Notes under the pieces: model-generated | What the model was told of the DNA's origin: nothing | Database searches by the model: none | The model's input: only the letters and a program-made list of their open reading frames with translations | Assembly: GCF_014698505.1 (NCBI RefSeq) | Contig: NZ_JACJTD010000058.1 | Coordinates: forward strand, 1 to 42,699 | Length of the DNA stretch: 42,699 bases | Source: Nostoc foliaceum FACHB-393 | GTDB taxonomy: Bacteria; Cyanobacteriota; Cyanobacteriia; Cyanobacteriales; Nostocaceae | Reading direction: 5' to 3' | Made by a program: the position numbers and the translations under genes | Shown: positions 1 to 8,852 of the stretch, in pieces | Layout of the letters: each line of letters starts with the position of its first letter | Numbering within the stretch: the stretch's first letter is position 1

Positions 1-2
1 AG

Positions 3-134
3 CGGTCAAATGCTTGGATGGAAAGATGCAAAATCCTCGTCAAGAACTTTGAGAGAACTTTAGCGAATGCGACTGCCAAGGTTAATCTTTGTTTTATTCG
101 GTTGATGGTTAAGAGGCTTGCTGCACCCTCTTAG
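3..134 (+). mobile_element. C-terminal end of an IS transposase (partial)
   Basis: The reading frame is open from the window edge and ends at TAG 132-134, giving 43 residues that include RSNAWMERCKILVKNFERTL and end KRLAAPS. This resembles the C-terminus of IS5-type DDE transposases (an aromatic-rich stretch followed by a basic helix near the end of the protein). The catalytic DDE residues lie outside the window. The next bases run directly into a truncated antitoxin gene, so the insertion-sequence end probably lies between 134 and about 141. The family assignment comes from recalled sequence patterns only. Confidence 0.6.
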
Positions 135-141
135 ATGTCAA

Positions 142-255
142 ATGGGTTCTATAGCATTTCAGCATCTACTCGCAAGTCGTCAAATTCCAGTGCATTATGG
201 CGTGGAGGATTTTGAACAAGATATAGAAAACTTGCGGGCGATGGGTAGACTGTGA
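142..255 (+). pseudogene. Truncated UPF0175-type antitoxin (C-terminal 37 residues)
   Basis: From ATG 142 the frame reads a short peptide containing FQHLLASRQIPVHY followed by an acidic GVEDFEQDIENL segment and stops at TGA 253-255. This matches the C-terminal half of UPF0175 antitoxins, which are normally about 80-90 residues long and sit just upstream of PIN toxins. The N-terminal half, with the DNA-binding helices, is missing and is replaced by the transposase tail that ends at 134. The stop overlaps the GTG start of the toxin gene at 252, the usual arrangement for such pairs. It is most likely a remnant left by an insertion. Confidence 0.6.
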
Positions 256-748
256 TCATTGTCAGTGATACTTCGCCCATTAATAACCTCGCCGCCATTA
301 ACCATCTTCATTTACTACAACAGCTTTACGGAACAGTCCTAATTCCTGAAGCTGTCTACCGAGAACTGACTGATCCCAACTTTCCAGTTGCAGGTGCAAC
401 TGAAGTACAAACTTTTATTTGGATTCAAACTCGTCCAGTTCAAGATCGTATACTGGTTGAAGCACTCAGCAATGAACTGGATATTGGTGAAGCTGAAGCG
501 ATCGCTCTAGCAGTGGAAATGAAAACAGATCAAGTGTTGATTGATGAACGTCGTGGTCGCATGGTTGCAACTAGCCTAAATCTTAGTTACCAGGAATTTT
601 AGGGATCTTGGTTGAAGCTAAAAGTCAAAGGCTAATTTCTGCCGTGAAACCTCTGTTAGATGCTCTAATTAATCAAGCAGGATTCTGGGTGGCTGAACCT
701 TTATACAAGAGGGTTTTGCAGCTTGTTGATGAAGATGACACTATTTAA
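252..748 (+). pseudogene. Frameshifted PIN-domain (DUF3368, VapC-like) toxin
   Basis: From GTG 252 the frame encodes 116 residues of a PIN-domain nuclease: an N-terminal VSDTSPINNL with the first acidic residue, a central ELDIGEAEAIALA helix, and LIDERRGR with a later Asp. It stops at TAG 600-602. The missing C-terminus continues in another frame from 593 (GILGILVEAKSQRLISAV, then a DALINQAGFWVAEPLY region) to TAA 746-748. One base therefore appears lost near 591-592; restoring it would give a normal length of about 165 residues. PIN toxins cleave RNA when free of antitoxin. Losing the toxin frame next to a beheaded antitoxin fits decay of the whole module. Confidence 0.75.
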
Positions 749-1044
749 TATGCTCTAGCCTAGACCAAAGGTGGTATGGCTTTTATAACTACCATCACGC
801 GTAGGCGTAGCCAGCCGTAGGCATCGCTTTAAGGTATATTTGGATTTTTGATGCTATTTCGCGTGAAAATTTGCTCAAGCCTAAATCACTCAGCAAGAAT
901 TTCTGGTGAAAAAACTGATTTGGTTGGGGAAGAAACCAGGATAATGAAGCATAATTAACCTTTATAGCTAAAAGCTGTCAGCCATCAGCCACAAGCTGAG
1001 ATGGTAAAGTTTGAAGGCTTGTGATTCAACTTAAGTAATTGACT
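749..1044. other. Gene-free stretch with a Nostoc-type dispersed repeat
   Basis: No convincing gene is present. At 799-827 lies a GCGTAGGCGTAGCC-type segment followed by GCCGTAGGCATCGC, a short dispersed repeat common between genes of Nostoc-like cyanobacteria. The stretch 968-995 (AGCTGTCAGCCATCAGCCAC and following) is another simple direct-repeat tract. The promoter of the downstream oxidoreductase presumably lies here but no clear boxes were recognised. Confidence 0.5.
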
Positions 1045-2049
1045 ATGAGTACAGCAAATATTTCGCCAGCTATCCGCATAGGAGTACTAGGTTTCGGCGG
1101 ACTCGGACAAGCCGCCGCCAAGGTACTTGCTGCTAAACAGGAAATGATTTTAGTCGCAGCCGCAGATCAAAAAGGTTACGCTTACGCTGCTGAAGGTTTA
1201 AATACTCAAGAATGCATTGCAACCTACCAGTCCCAAGGTTCGGTAGGTCATTTAGAGCCAGTTGGTACGTTAACAAATCAAAGTATTCAGGATGTAATTG
1301 AAATAGCTCAACCTGTGGATGGGTACTTTCTGGCTTTACCCAACTTGCCAAATGACTTTATTCCCTCTGTAGCCAAGGAGTTTATTAAATCTGGTTGGCG
1401 TGGGGTGCTAGTGGATGCCATTAAGCGCACCACTGCTGTAGAACAACTACTGGCGATGAAAGAAGAACTGCAAGCGGCCGGAATTACCTACATGACAGGA
1501 TGTGGTGCAACACCCGGATTGTTAACAGCCGCCGCCGCTTTAGCCGCCCAAAGCTACGCCGAAATTCATCAAGTCGAAATTACCTTTGGGGTAGGAATTG
1601 CTAACTGGGAAGCTTACCGCGCCACCGTTCGGGAAGACATTGGTCATATGCCTGGTTACACAGTGGAAACTGCTAGGGCGATGACTGATGCGGAAGTAGA
1701 AGCGCTATTAGATAAAACTAATGGTGTACTTACTTTGACGAATATGGAACACGCTGATGATGTGATGCTAGAGGTAGCGGGAATTTGCGATCGCGATCGC
1801 GTTACTGTTGGTGGTGTAGTCGATACTCGCAATCCCAAAAAACCCCTCAGCACCAACGTTAAGGTAACAGGGCGTACCTTTGAAGGTAAGATTTCCACCC
1901 ATACCTTTACTCTGGGAGATGAAACCAGTATGGCAGCCAATGTCTGCGGCCCTGCTTTTGGCTATCTCAAAGCTGGTAGACAATTGCACCAACGCGGCAT
2001 TTATGGAATATTCACTGCTGCCGAAATTATGCCGCAATTTGTTAGGTAA
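1045..2049 (+). CDS. Saccharopine-dehydrogenase-like NAD(P)-binding oxidoreductase
   Basis: This is a 334-residue soluble protein starting with ATG 1045; an in-frame TTG at 1039 is a weaker start. The N-terminus RIGVLGFGGLGQAAAKVL holds a GxGxxG dinucleotide-binding loop (about residues 16-21) typical of a Rossmann fold. The remainder is an alpha/beta domain with a GCGATPGLLTAAAALAAQ helix, as seen in saccharopine-dehydrogenase or homoserine-dehydrogenase-like proteins of cyanobacteria. The substrate cannot be read from the sequence. The gene stands alone: it is convergent with the unknown gene at 2183-2743 and separated from it by heptamer repeats. A true lysine-pathway enzyme is unlikely at this length; a general oxidoreductase is the safer call. 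Confidence 0.7.
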   Translation: MSTANISPAIRIGVLGFGGLGQAAAKVLAAKQEMILVAAADQKGYAYAAEGLNTQECIATYQSQGSVGHLEPVGTLTNQSIQDVIEIAQPVDGYFLALPNLPNDFIPSVAKEFIKSGWRGVLVDAIKRTTAVEQLLAMKEELQAAGITYMTGCGATPGLLTAAAALAAQSYAEIHQVEITFGVGIANWEAYRATVREDIGHMPGYTVETARAMTDAEVEALLDKTNGVLTLTNMEHADDVMLEVAGICDRDRVTVGGVVDTRNPKKPLSTNVKVTGRTFEGKISTHTFTLGDETSMAANVCGPAFGYLKAGRQLHQRGIYGIFTAAEIMPQFVR

Positions 2050-2050
2050 T

Positions 2051-2090
2051 AGTTAGGAGTTGGGAGTTAGGAGTTAGGAGTTAGGAGTTA
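2051..2090. repeat. Heptameric short tandem repeat (AGTTAGG units)
   Basis: Five to six imperfect copies of AGTTAGG in tandem follow the oxidoreductase stop codon. Tandem heptamers of this kind are characteristic of intergenic DNA in heterocystous cyanobacteria. Confidence 0.85.
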
Positions 2091-2182
2091 AAAATATAAA
2101 ATCGCAAAATTGGAGTCTCTGAATATGCTCCAAACTTCCGATTTTAAACTCCAAACTCCTGAGTGTTAACTTCTAAGTTTTT

Positions 2183-2743
2183 CTAAGCTGGTGGCAGTTC
2201 TGGAGATAAAATATCTGTCAAATTTTCCTCAAGCAACGAATCTGGTGTTTGTATAATAAATGGAAGTTCAGCTCCCACAAGTCCTTGCTGGATGCGTTCT
2301 AAAGTATCGTTAAAAACGACAAACAGAGGATATATTGTATTAGCTCCCTCACTCAAAATATGACTGTGGCGGAGAGGCATCAACCACTCATAATCATTGT
2401 CTAGACAAACTTGGGTTTGTCGCCAACGTCCTAACAAATCAGAAAAGTCTTCGTGAGCACGGTGAATAAAGACTAAAATTTCTTCTCCTGTCTTGATTTT
2501 CCACTCTGGATCGCACATCAAAATTGCCACATCACAGGGTAAGCAAATCGTTTGTGGGGCTGTTGTAGCAGTGTTGCGAAGACGGACAATTGGCAAGGGA
2601 ATAGTGATGACACTTTCATCTGGACGGCGCAGACTGGGAATCATCTCTAAGTATGGCCGATATTGCTTTAGTAAGGCGATCGCAGCTAGGTGATTGCTGT
2701 ACTCTGCCAAACTCGCTTCGTAGTGAGATTTTTGCACAGTCAT
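2183..2743 (-). CDS. Hypothetical protein, 186 residues
   Basis: I do not recognise this family. The protein is soluble with no signal peptide or membrane span. It has a helical N-terminus (residues 1-40), a central segment with TICLPCDVAILMCDPEW that looks like alternating strands, an acidic middle, and an acidic, proline-ending C-terminus. It lies downstream of pilC on the same strand, 141 bases away, but the gap is filled with heptamer repeats in inverted orientation, so co-transcription with the pilus operon is uncertain. Base use resembles its neighbours, so it is probably a real cyanobacterial gene. Confidence 0.65.
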   Translation of the reverse strand: MTVQKSHYEASLAEYSNHLAAIALLKQYRPYLEMIPSLRRPDESVITIPLPIVRLRNTATTAPQTICLPCDVAILMCDPEWKIKTGEEILVFIHRAHEDFSDLLGRWRQTQVCLDNDYEWLMPLRHSHILSEGANTIYPLFVVFNDTLERIQQGLVGAELPFIIQTPDSLLEENLTDILSPELPPA

Positions 2744-2754
2744 AGTTTATTAAA

Positions 2755-2877
2755 TAGTTAGGAGTTAGGAGTTAGGAGTTAGGAGGTAAAAATAAAATTT
2801 ATAAGTTAGGAGTGAAGAATGAAGATGATAAATAGAGAGTTTAAACTTCTAACTTATAACTCCTAACTCCTAACTAT
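2755..2877. repeat. Inverted pair of AGTTAGG heptamer tracts
   Basis: A tract of AGTTAGG units (2755-2786) is mirrored by CCTAACT units (about 2855-2877), with an isolated copy near 2803-2812. Transcribed RNA could fold the two tracts into a long hairpin between pilC and the downstream gene, possibly acting as a terminator or processing site. Confidence 0.75.
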
Positions 2878-2884
2878 TAATCCC

Positions 2885-4108
2885 CTATCCCAGCTTTTCA
2901 AACACCGCAAACATAGGCAGATACATCGCTAACAAAATGGTTCCAACCATTCCCCCTAGAACTACAATCATTACCGGTTCCAAAATACTGGTCATTGCTT
3001 TTACTGCTTGCTCGACTTCATCTTCATAGAAATCGGCAACTTTCATCAACATTGCATCTAATTCTCCAGTTTCTTCTCCGATACTAATCATCTGAATTGC
3101 CATAGCCGGAAAAACGCTATCTTTTTGTAAAGCAATGCTAATCATACCTCCTTGTTGAATTTCCATGCGGGCTGCGTCTATGGCATTGGCAATTACTTGG
3201 TTTCCTGATGTATCTCGGACAATTTCCAGGCAAGTTAAAATTGGTACACCTGAACGAGTCAAAGAACCAAAAGTCCTGCTAAAGCGGGCAACCGAAGATT
3301 TTTGAATTAAGTCACCAAATAATGGCATCTTTAGGGAAAAACGATCAATTGTGATGCGACCAACAGGAGTTTTACCATATTGTGTAAAGGCAACTTTCAG
3401 TGCTACAAGAACACCGATAAGTACGAAAACCTTCGGACTTCTCAAAAATTGGCTAGCATCCATCAAGAATTGCGTTAAAGCTGGTAATTCAGTTCCAATT
3501 TCTGTAAAAATCTTCGCAAAAATAGGAATAAGAAAAATGGTCATACCGAGGAAGATAGCAACTGCTATAAAACCCACAACCACTGGATAAGACAATGCTG
3601 ATTTAATTTGGTTTTGTAAGCGGGCAACATCTTCTAACAACTTGGCTAAACGATTTAATACTTCGTCTAGAACACCACCAACTTCGCCTGCTTGAATCAT
3701 ACTCACATATAATCCATCAAAGCAGTCAGGATGCTTCCGCATTGACTCTGAAAGATTCATTCCGCTTTGAACATCACTGCTAATGTCCACAAGAGCTTGT
3801 TTCAGTTTAGGATTACTACACTGTTCAGAAAGTACCCCCAGACTTCTAACGATCGCAACTCCTGCATTCATCAAAACGGCAAATTGACGGGAAAAAACGG
3901 CTTTGTCTTTCACAGAAACCTTAACTAAGGAAGTCTGGAATTTTTTTAAGTCAAAATTTGCCTGAAATCCTTGAAATTGTTTGAGTTCTTGAACTACAAA
4001 ACCTTGATCTCTGAGATTAGTACGAGCTTGCGTCAAGGATTCAGCAGTAATTTTTTCTGTTCGGGATTTTCCTTGAGAATCCCTAACACGGGCAACGTAG
4101 GTTGGCAT
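2885..4108 (-). CDS. pilC: Type IV pilus inner-membrane platform protein PilC
   Basis: This 407-residue protein belongs to the GspF/PilC family, the inner-membrane platform on which the PilB and PilT motors act during pilus extension and retraction. Two cytoplasmic T2SSF domains are visible (about residues 65-190 and 270-395). Each is followed by hydrophobic segments: FIAVAIFLGMTIFLIPIF near 180, VFVLIGVLVALKVAF near 230, and VMIVVLGGMVGTILLAMY near the C-terminus. The family hallmark GEVGGVLDEVLNRLA and its second-domain equivalent GEETGELDAMLMKVADFYEDEV are both present. Length and architecture are normal. It is the last pilus gene of the pilB-pilT-pilC operon, 82 bases after pilT, in a gap containing TTCAAAA repeats. 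Confidence 0.95.
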   Translation of the reverse strand: MPTYVARVRDSQGKSRTEKITAESLTQARTNLRDQGFVVQELKQFQGFQANFDLKKFQTSLVKVSVKDKAVFSRQFAVLMNAGVAIVRSLGVLSEQCSNPKLKQALVDISSDVQSGMNLSESMRKHPDCFDGLYVSMIQAGEVGGVLDEVLNRLAKLLEDVARLQNQIKSALSYPVVVGFIAVAIFLGMTIFLIPIFAKIFTEIGTELPALTQFLMDASQFLRSPKVFVLIGVLVALKVAFTQYGKTPVGRITIDRFSLKMPLFGDLIQKSSVARFSRTFGSLTRSGVPILTCLEIVRDTSGNQVIANAIDAARMEIQQGGMISIALQKDSVFPAMAIQMISIGEETGELDAMLMKVADFYEDEVEQAVKAMTSILEPVMIVVLGGMVGTILLAMYLPMFAVFEKLG

Positions 4109-4112
4109 AAAT

Positions 4113-4143
4113 CAATTCAAAATTCAAAATTCAAAATTTAAAA
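4113..4143. repeat. TTCAAAA heptamer repeat between pilT and pilC
   Basis: Three to four copies of TTCAAAA lie just upstream of the pilC start, inside the operon. They are of the same short-tandem-repeat class as the other heptamer tracts in this window. Confidence 0.8.
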
Positions 4144-4190
4144 TAATCAAGGGTTTTCCACCCTCTTCATTTCTCCTATTCCCAATTCCT

Positions 4191-5321
4191 TTAATGCGCT
4201 CTGGCAGCCGCACCGGGTTTCGCACCTGCGGCAGCTGCTTGCGGTGTAGAAGTACCGATGAGGCGTTGGATTTCATCTGGCTTAGAAGTCTTAGACATCG
4301 CCGCTTCAAAGGAAATCGTTCCTGCTTTGTAAAAATCGGCTAAAACCTTCTCCAGAGTTTGCATCCCTAATTTGCCGCCAGTTTGAATAGCTGAGTAAAT
4401 TTGAGATGTTTTGCCTTCTCGAATCAAGTTAGAAATAGCAGGAGTAACAATCAGAATTTCTTGAGCCATCACCCGACCATACTCACCGGGTTTAGGGTTT
4501 TTCTTGGACACCAAGGTTTGGCTAAATACTGCCACTAACGAGTTAGATAATTGCACCCGGACTTGGGTTTGTCTTTCATGGGGGAAAACGTCGATAATCC
4601 GGTCAACTGTCTGTGCCGCGGAACTGGTGTGGAGAGTACCAAATACCAAGTGGCCTGTTTCGGCTGCGGAAATTGCCAAAGAAATCGTTTCCAAATCGCG
4701 CATTTCTCCCACCAGAACAATGTCTGGATCTTCTCGCAAAGCTGCTTTCAAAGCATTAGCAAAGCTCTTAGTATCTTCACCCAGTTGCCGTTGGTGAACC
4801 AAGCTTTTAATTGGTTCGTAGACAAATTCAATTGGGTCTTCCACCGTTAAAATATGCTCTGCTTTAGTGCGGTTAATCAAGTCGATCATTGCCGCTAAGG
4901 TAGTTGTCTTGCCGGAACCTGTAGGGCCTGTTACCAGAATTAATCCTCTGGGCTTATCTGTCATTTCCCGCACCACATCTGGCAAACCTAATTTTTCAAA
5001 GTTAGGAATCTTAGAACTTAATGCCCGTAAGCAAGCAGCATAAGAACCACGTTCTTTATAGACATTGACCCGGAAGCGAGCTAAACCTTTAACACCATAA
5101 GAACAATCCAACTCCCAGTTTTGCTCTAAAGTTTTACGCTGGGTGTTGTTGAGCATACTAAAAATCAGCCTTTGACATTGATCAGCTGTCAATACATGCT
5201 CACCTATCGGGGTGAGTTTGCCACTGATGCGGAAGTAAGGAGGCAAACCTGCGGATAAATGCATATCCGAGCCACCCATTTCAATCAACTGTTCCATCAG
5301 GTCTTCAATCATCATTTCCAT
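4191..5321 (-). CDS. pilT: Type IV pilus retraction ATPase PilT
   Basis: This 376-residue hexameric ATPase powers pilus retraction and hence twitching motility, phototaxis and DNA uptake. The N-terminal PAS-like domain begins IEDLMEQLIEMGGSDMHLS. The ATPase core has Walker A GPTGSGKTT (residues 132-140), an Asp box VEDPIEF, Walker B IVLVGEMRD and a His box FGTLHTSS. The PilT-specific C-terminal AISNLIRE motif (about 295-302) corresponds to the family AIRNLIRE. An AAGGAAG ribosome-binding site sits about 8 bases before ATG 5321 and supports the chosen start. An alanine-rich tail of about 20 residues ends the protein. It lies between pilB and pilC. Confidence 0.95.
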   Translation of the reverse strand: MEMMIEDLMEQLIEMGGSDMHLSAGLPPYFRISGKLTPIGEHVLTADQCQRLIFSMLNNTQRKTLEQNWELDCSYGVKGLARFRVNVYKERGSYAACLRALSSKIPNFEKLGLPDVVREMTDKPRGLILVTGPTGSGKTTTLAAMIDLINRTKAEHILTVEDPIEFVYEPIKSLVHQRQLGEDTKSFANALKAALREDPDIVLVGEMRDLETISLAISAAETGHLVFGTLHTSSAAQTVDRIIDVFPHERQTQVRVQLSNSLVAVFSQTLVSKKNPKPGEYGRVMAQEILIVTPAISNLIREGKTSQIYSAIQTGGKLGMQTLEKVLADFYKAGTISFEAAMSKTSKPDEIQRLIGTSTPQAAAAGAKPGAAARAH

Positions 5322-5410
5322 AGTTCTACTTCCTTTTAATGTTTGTTATTTGTCCTTTGTCAGTTGTCATTTGTTTAAAGTTACTAACCAATGACTAATG
5401 ACTATTACTC

Positions 5411-7417
5411 TTAAAACCGGGATGTCATACAGTAGGGACAATCCAGCCATTCTTGTTTCAATGTGGCATCACAAATCCGGCAAGTAAGACCAGTCTTGCG
5501 TTTGGCTTTTAACTCGGCTTCCAAACCAGTATCAGTAAACGTCACTCGTTCTACTTCTTCTAAAGTGGTGGAACCTTGGCGCACTAAGTCCAAGCTGTAA
5601 GCCAGCAAGGTTTTCATGCCCTCTTCTATTGCCACTTCCTTGATACGTTCCGTGGGTGCATCTTCGTTAATGAGAGTTTGCAGGTTTTCGGTGACTCGCA
5701 TGACTTCATAAACACCACAACGCCCTTTGTAGCCGATGCCATTACATTTTGAGCAAAGCTGATTTTTGGTTTTGGCTTCCGCGATCGCATCTAATGTCAA
5801 GGTGTTAGCCTTATAGAAGGTGACTCCAACATCTGAGGAAGCTGATAGACCATAACGAGCCAATTCCTCGGTTGTGGGAGTGTAGGGAACACGACATTCA
5901 GAACATACACGCCGCACCAAACGTTGAGCTAGAACGCCAATTAGGGAACTTGAAACCATGAAAGGCTCAATCCCCATTTCTCCCAAACGAGCGATCGCAC
6001 CTGGGGCATCATTGGTGTGTAAGGTAGTTAATACTAAGTGACCTGTCAAGGCAGCTTCAATTGCTGTTTTTGCTGTTTCCTTATCCCGCGTTTCACCCAC
6101 CAGCAGCACATCTGGATCTTGCCGCAAGAAAGCCCGCAAAGCGGTAGCAAAATCCAGCCCTTTTTCCCGAATCACCTGTACTTGAGTAATCCCTGGAAGA
6201 CTGTACTCAATTGGGTCTTCTACAGTACTGATATTAATTCCAGGATCATTCTTTTCTGAGAGTGCAGAATACAGCGAGGTTGTTTTCCCAGAACCAGTTG
6301 GCCCAGTTACCAAAATTAGACCAAAAGGACGGCTAACCATATCCTTGACAATATCTAAAGTCTCTGGATCGGTAATTAACTTATCTAATCCCAGTTGGGT
6401 GGAGGAGTTATCCAAAATCCGTAGCACCACCTTTTCCCCGTAGCGACTGGGTAAGGTATTCACCCGGAAGTCCACCTTACGTCCCTCAAACATCCGCCGG
6501 ATACGTCCATCTTGGGGTAGACGGCGTTCAGCAATGTCTAGATTGGAGATGATTTTAAATCGGGCTGTCACCGCCGGGATGATTTTTTTCGGTAGGGGAT
6601 CAAAAGCTTCACGCAGTACGCCATCTTTCCGAAAGCGAATGCGTAAGTTTTCTTCTTGCGGTTCGATATGAATGTCAGAAACGCCCTCATGCAAGGCTTT
6701 AGCCAGGATTCTGTTAACTAGGTTGATGACTGGGGCATCCTCTGCACCTTTCATCGCTGCCCCTAAATCAGCCTCCATTTCTTCAGGAGCATCCGAAATA
6801 TCGAGATTTCCGAGGTTTTCTAAATCCTGATTAATATCTGTAAACTTTTCTTGTTCCAGGTGCTTTTGCCGAACAGCCATTTCATCCAGATATTGGTTGA
6901 TTAGCTGCTGGTAGTCTTCCTGTGTAATGACCATGCGCTGCAACGCCAAGCCTTGGGGGCGCAAGATGCGGTTCAGGTCATCGGAAGCCTCTAGATTATC
7001 TGGAGCAACCATCGCCACTAAAACTGAGGGCGGGGTTTGGTCTTCGTGTTTCGATAATGGTACTAAACGATGGCGACGACAGATATCCACTGGGATGAGG
7101 GTTTCAATCAGGTTCCCCATCATCGTGCTGCCAAAGGAATTGACTTCCGGATCAAGGAATTCAACACCGTATAGTATTTTAAGTTCAAATAGCTGCTGTT
7201 TTTTGTATTGCCTGAGCAACTCAGGTGATAGTTGTTGCCCAGTGATTGACTCTAGTACTTCCGTTAAGGGTCTGCCAGATTTGCGGCTTTCAATTAGTGC
7301 CTGCCTCATCTGTTCGGTATTGACATAGCCAGATTGCACTAGCTTGTTGCCGAAGGGCGAAAACTCTGTTCTGGTAGTTAGAGCGGTACTGCGCCGTTGT
7401 GGTGACGAGTAAGTCAT
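5411..7417 (-). CDS. pilB: Type IV pilus extension ATPase PilB (GspE family)
   Basis: This 668-residue motor drives pilin polymerisation from the cytoplasmic face. An N-terminal MshEN/GSPII_E_N domain covers about residues 20-180. An acidic linker containing EEMEADLGAAM precedes the ATPase core, where SDIHIEP (247-253) leads into Walker A GPTGSGKTT (372-380) and Walker B DVLLVGETRD (436-445). Zinc-binding cysteines include 505/508 and 555/558. A further C-terminal zinc ribbon (Cys 646, 649, 660, 663) follows, an extension seen in cyanobacterial PilB. The gene starts the pilB-pilT-pilC operon and diverges from grpE. No strong ribosome-binding site precedes the ATG. Confidence 0.95.
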   Translation of the reverse strand: MTYSSPQRRSTALTTRTEFSPFGNKLVQSGYVNTEQMRQALIESRKSGRPLTEVLESITGQQLSPELLRQYKKQQLFELKILYGVEFLDPEVNSFGSTMMGNLIETLIPVDICRRHRLVPLSKHEDQTPPSVLVAMVAPDNLEASDDLNRILRPQGLALQRMVITQEDYQQLINQYLDEMAVRQKHLEQEKFTDINQDLENLGNLDISDAPEEMEADLGAAMKGAEDAPVINLVNRILAKALHEGVSDIHIEPQEENLRIRFRKDGVLREAFDPLPKKIIPAVTARFKIISNLDIAERRLPQDGRIRRMFEGRKVDFRVNTLPSRYGEKVVLRILDNSSTQLGLDKLITDPETLDIVKDMVSRPFGLILVTGPTGSGKTTSLYSALSEKNDPGINISTVEDPIEYSLPGITQVQVIREKGLDFATALRAFLRQDPDVLLVGETRDKETAKTAIEAALTGHLVLTTLHTNDAPGAIARLGEMGIEPFMVSSSLIGVLAQRLVRRVCSECRVPYTPTTEELARYGLSASSDVGVTFYKANTLTLDAIAEAKTKNQLCSKCNGIGYKGRCGVYEVMRVTENLQTLINEDAPTERIKEVAIEEGMKTLLAYSLDLVRQGSTTLEEVERVTFTDTGLEAELKAKRKTGLTCRICDATLKQEWLDCPYCMTSRF

Positions 7418-7885
7418 AAATGAGCAATTGATTTGGGGAAACCTCTGCTTAAAGTATTCCCAGGCTGTGAGACAGAATTCTCATTTCCTAAAAAAGTCCT
7501 GAGTCACGTCGCTTTGCTCCGAATTTAAAATGACGCTCTCTAGGAGACGCTACGCGTAGCGTCTCCTAGAGAAGCCTCTCGTTCCATTAGCGTGTCCCCT
7601 TGGGAGAAAAGAAGGCTTTACGCTGCGCTAACAAAATTCAAAATATTTTCAAATAAAATGAGGGGCGAGTCACATTCAGCACTACTATTGCAAATTACTC
7701 GTTCGGGTTACCGCCTTAGTAGAGTCTGGGCTAACGTGTTCACCATTTGTCACAATAAGATGACGGTTACATCACTTCCAGGAACTTATCGGCAAAAAAA
7801 TCAGCCTCAGTGGCACGTCGTGGATGACGACGGTTGCAAGCTGTGGAGATACACTGCCATAAAAAGCATCTGGAATGAGTGGACA
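7418..7885. other. Divergent pilB/grpE intergenic region
   Basis: This gap of about 470 bases separates divergent pilB and grpE and must hold both promoters. It contains a perfect 36-base palindrome (7537-7572). The grpE frame stays open upstream to 7592, but that translated stretch has no similarity to GrpE. No CIRCE element (the inverted repeat bound by HrcA) was found. Confidence 0.6.
7537..7572. repeat. Perfect 36-base palindrome
   Basis: Eighteen-base arms meet at CGCG (7553-7556) with no loop; the left arm begins TCTCTAGGAGACGCTACG. The core GACGCTACGCGTAGCGTC resembles dispersed palindromes found between genes in Nostoc genomes. As RNA or cruciform DNA it would form a very stable stem. 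Confidence 0.9.
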
Positions 7886-8626
7886 ATGATGGATGAAAAT
7901 AAACAGATAAACAATACAAGCCAGCAATTGGGTGAACCAACAGAGGTAAATCAAGCAATGAAGAGTGACTCCCCAGCCCAAACTAATTTCAATGAATCTG
8001 GTAGCGAGGTTACAGAGCAAGTGGCAGCCCAAACTAATGTATCGGGAGATACGGCTACTCTCAATCAAGAAAATGGCGTCGCTGCAACTGAAGTGGAAAC
8101 GACAGCTTTGGCAGAACTGACTCAACAAATCGAGTCTCTCAAAACGCAACTAGAAGAGCGTAGTACGCAATATATGCGGATTGCCGCTGATTTTGAGAAT
8201 TATCGGAAACGTACTAGCAAAGAAAAAGAAGAGCTAGAGACACAAATCAAGCGGAATACCATTCTGGAATTGCTGCCAGTAGTCGATAATTTTGAGCGGG
8301 CGCGATCGCACCTCAAACCTCAATCTGATGGCGAAATGACCATGCACAAAAGTTACCAAGGCGTTTACAAACAATTAGTAGATAGCCTGAAGCGCTTGGG
8401 TGTATCACCAATGCGTCCTGAAGGCCAAGAATTTGATCCTAACCTGCACGAAGCAGTAATGCGCGAACCTACGGATGAACATCCTGAAGGAACAGTGTTA
8501 GAAGAGTTAGTGCGCGGATACTTCTTGGGCGAACGCGTGCTACGCCATGCAATGGTCAAAGTAGCTGCTCCTAAGGAAGATACCCCTGCTGCACCAGAAG
8601 ATCAGTCGAGTTCAGCCAACAGTTAA
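7886..8626 (+). CDS. grpE: Nucleotide exchange factor GrpE
   Basis: This is a 246-residue co-chaperone that releases ADP from DnaK. A variable acidic N-terminal region of about 85 residues is followed by the long coiled-coil helix (ELTQQIESLKTQLEER). The conserved core has DFENYRKRTSKE, NTILELLPVVDNFERA, and the C-terminal beta domain with GVSPMRPEGQEFDPNLHEAV and VEE-like ELVRGYFLGERVLRHAMV. The start was set at ATG 7886 (MMDENKQ) rather than the open-frame start at 7592, because the upstream residues look non-coding and other GrpE proteins begin here. It is followed by dnaK on the same strand after 226 bases. Confidence 0.93.
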   Translation: MMDENKQINNTSQQLGEPTEVNQAMKSDSPAQTNFNESGSEVTEQVAAQTNVSGDTATLNQENGVAATEVETTALAELTQQIESLKTQLEERSTQYMRIAADFENYRKRTSKEKEELETQIKRNTILELLPVVDNFERARSHLKPQSDGEMTMHKSYQGVYKQLVDSLKRLGVSPMRPEGQEFDPNLHEAVMREPTDEHPEGTVLEELVRGYFLGERVLRHAMVKVAAPKEDTPAAPEDQSSSANS

Positions 8627-8852
8627 GCTGTAGTCGCTCGCCTCACTGACCTAAAGTGCCTGGGTTCTAGCAAGGACGAGCATCGCGTACCTAAAACTTG
8701 GACAAGGCTTTGGATAACTCTCTGTGCTTAACTTCTCTTTTGCTACCGGCAACAGGGATTCCACAGACGTTATCCGCTAGCCTTGGTTCAAAGCAAAAAA
8801 GTTAGTCCGCGACATATTACAGCATAAAGAATCAGTAAAAATACTGGCAAGT

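Noticed and set aside
7592..7885. N-terminal extension of GrpE by 98 residues
   Set aside because: The extra residues lack similarity to GrpE and contain compositional oddities; the MMDENKQ start fits the family.
7592..7885. CIRCE heat-shock operator before grpE
   Set aside because: No TTAGCACTC-N9-GAGTGCTAA-like inverted repeat was found.
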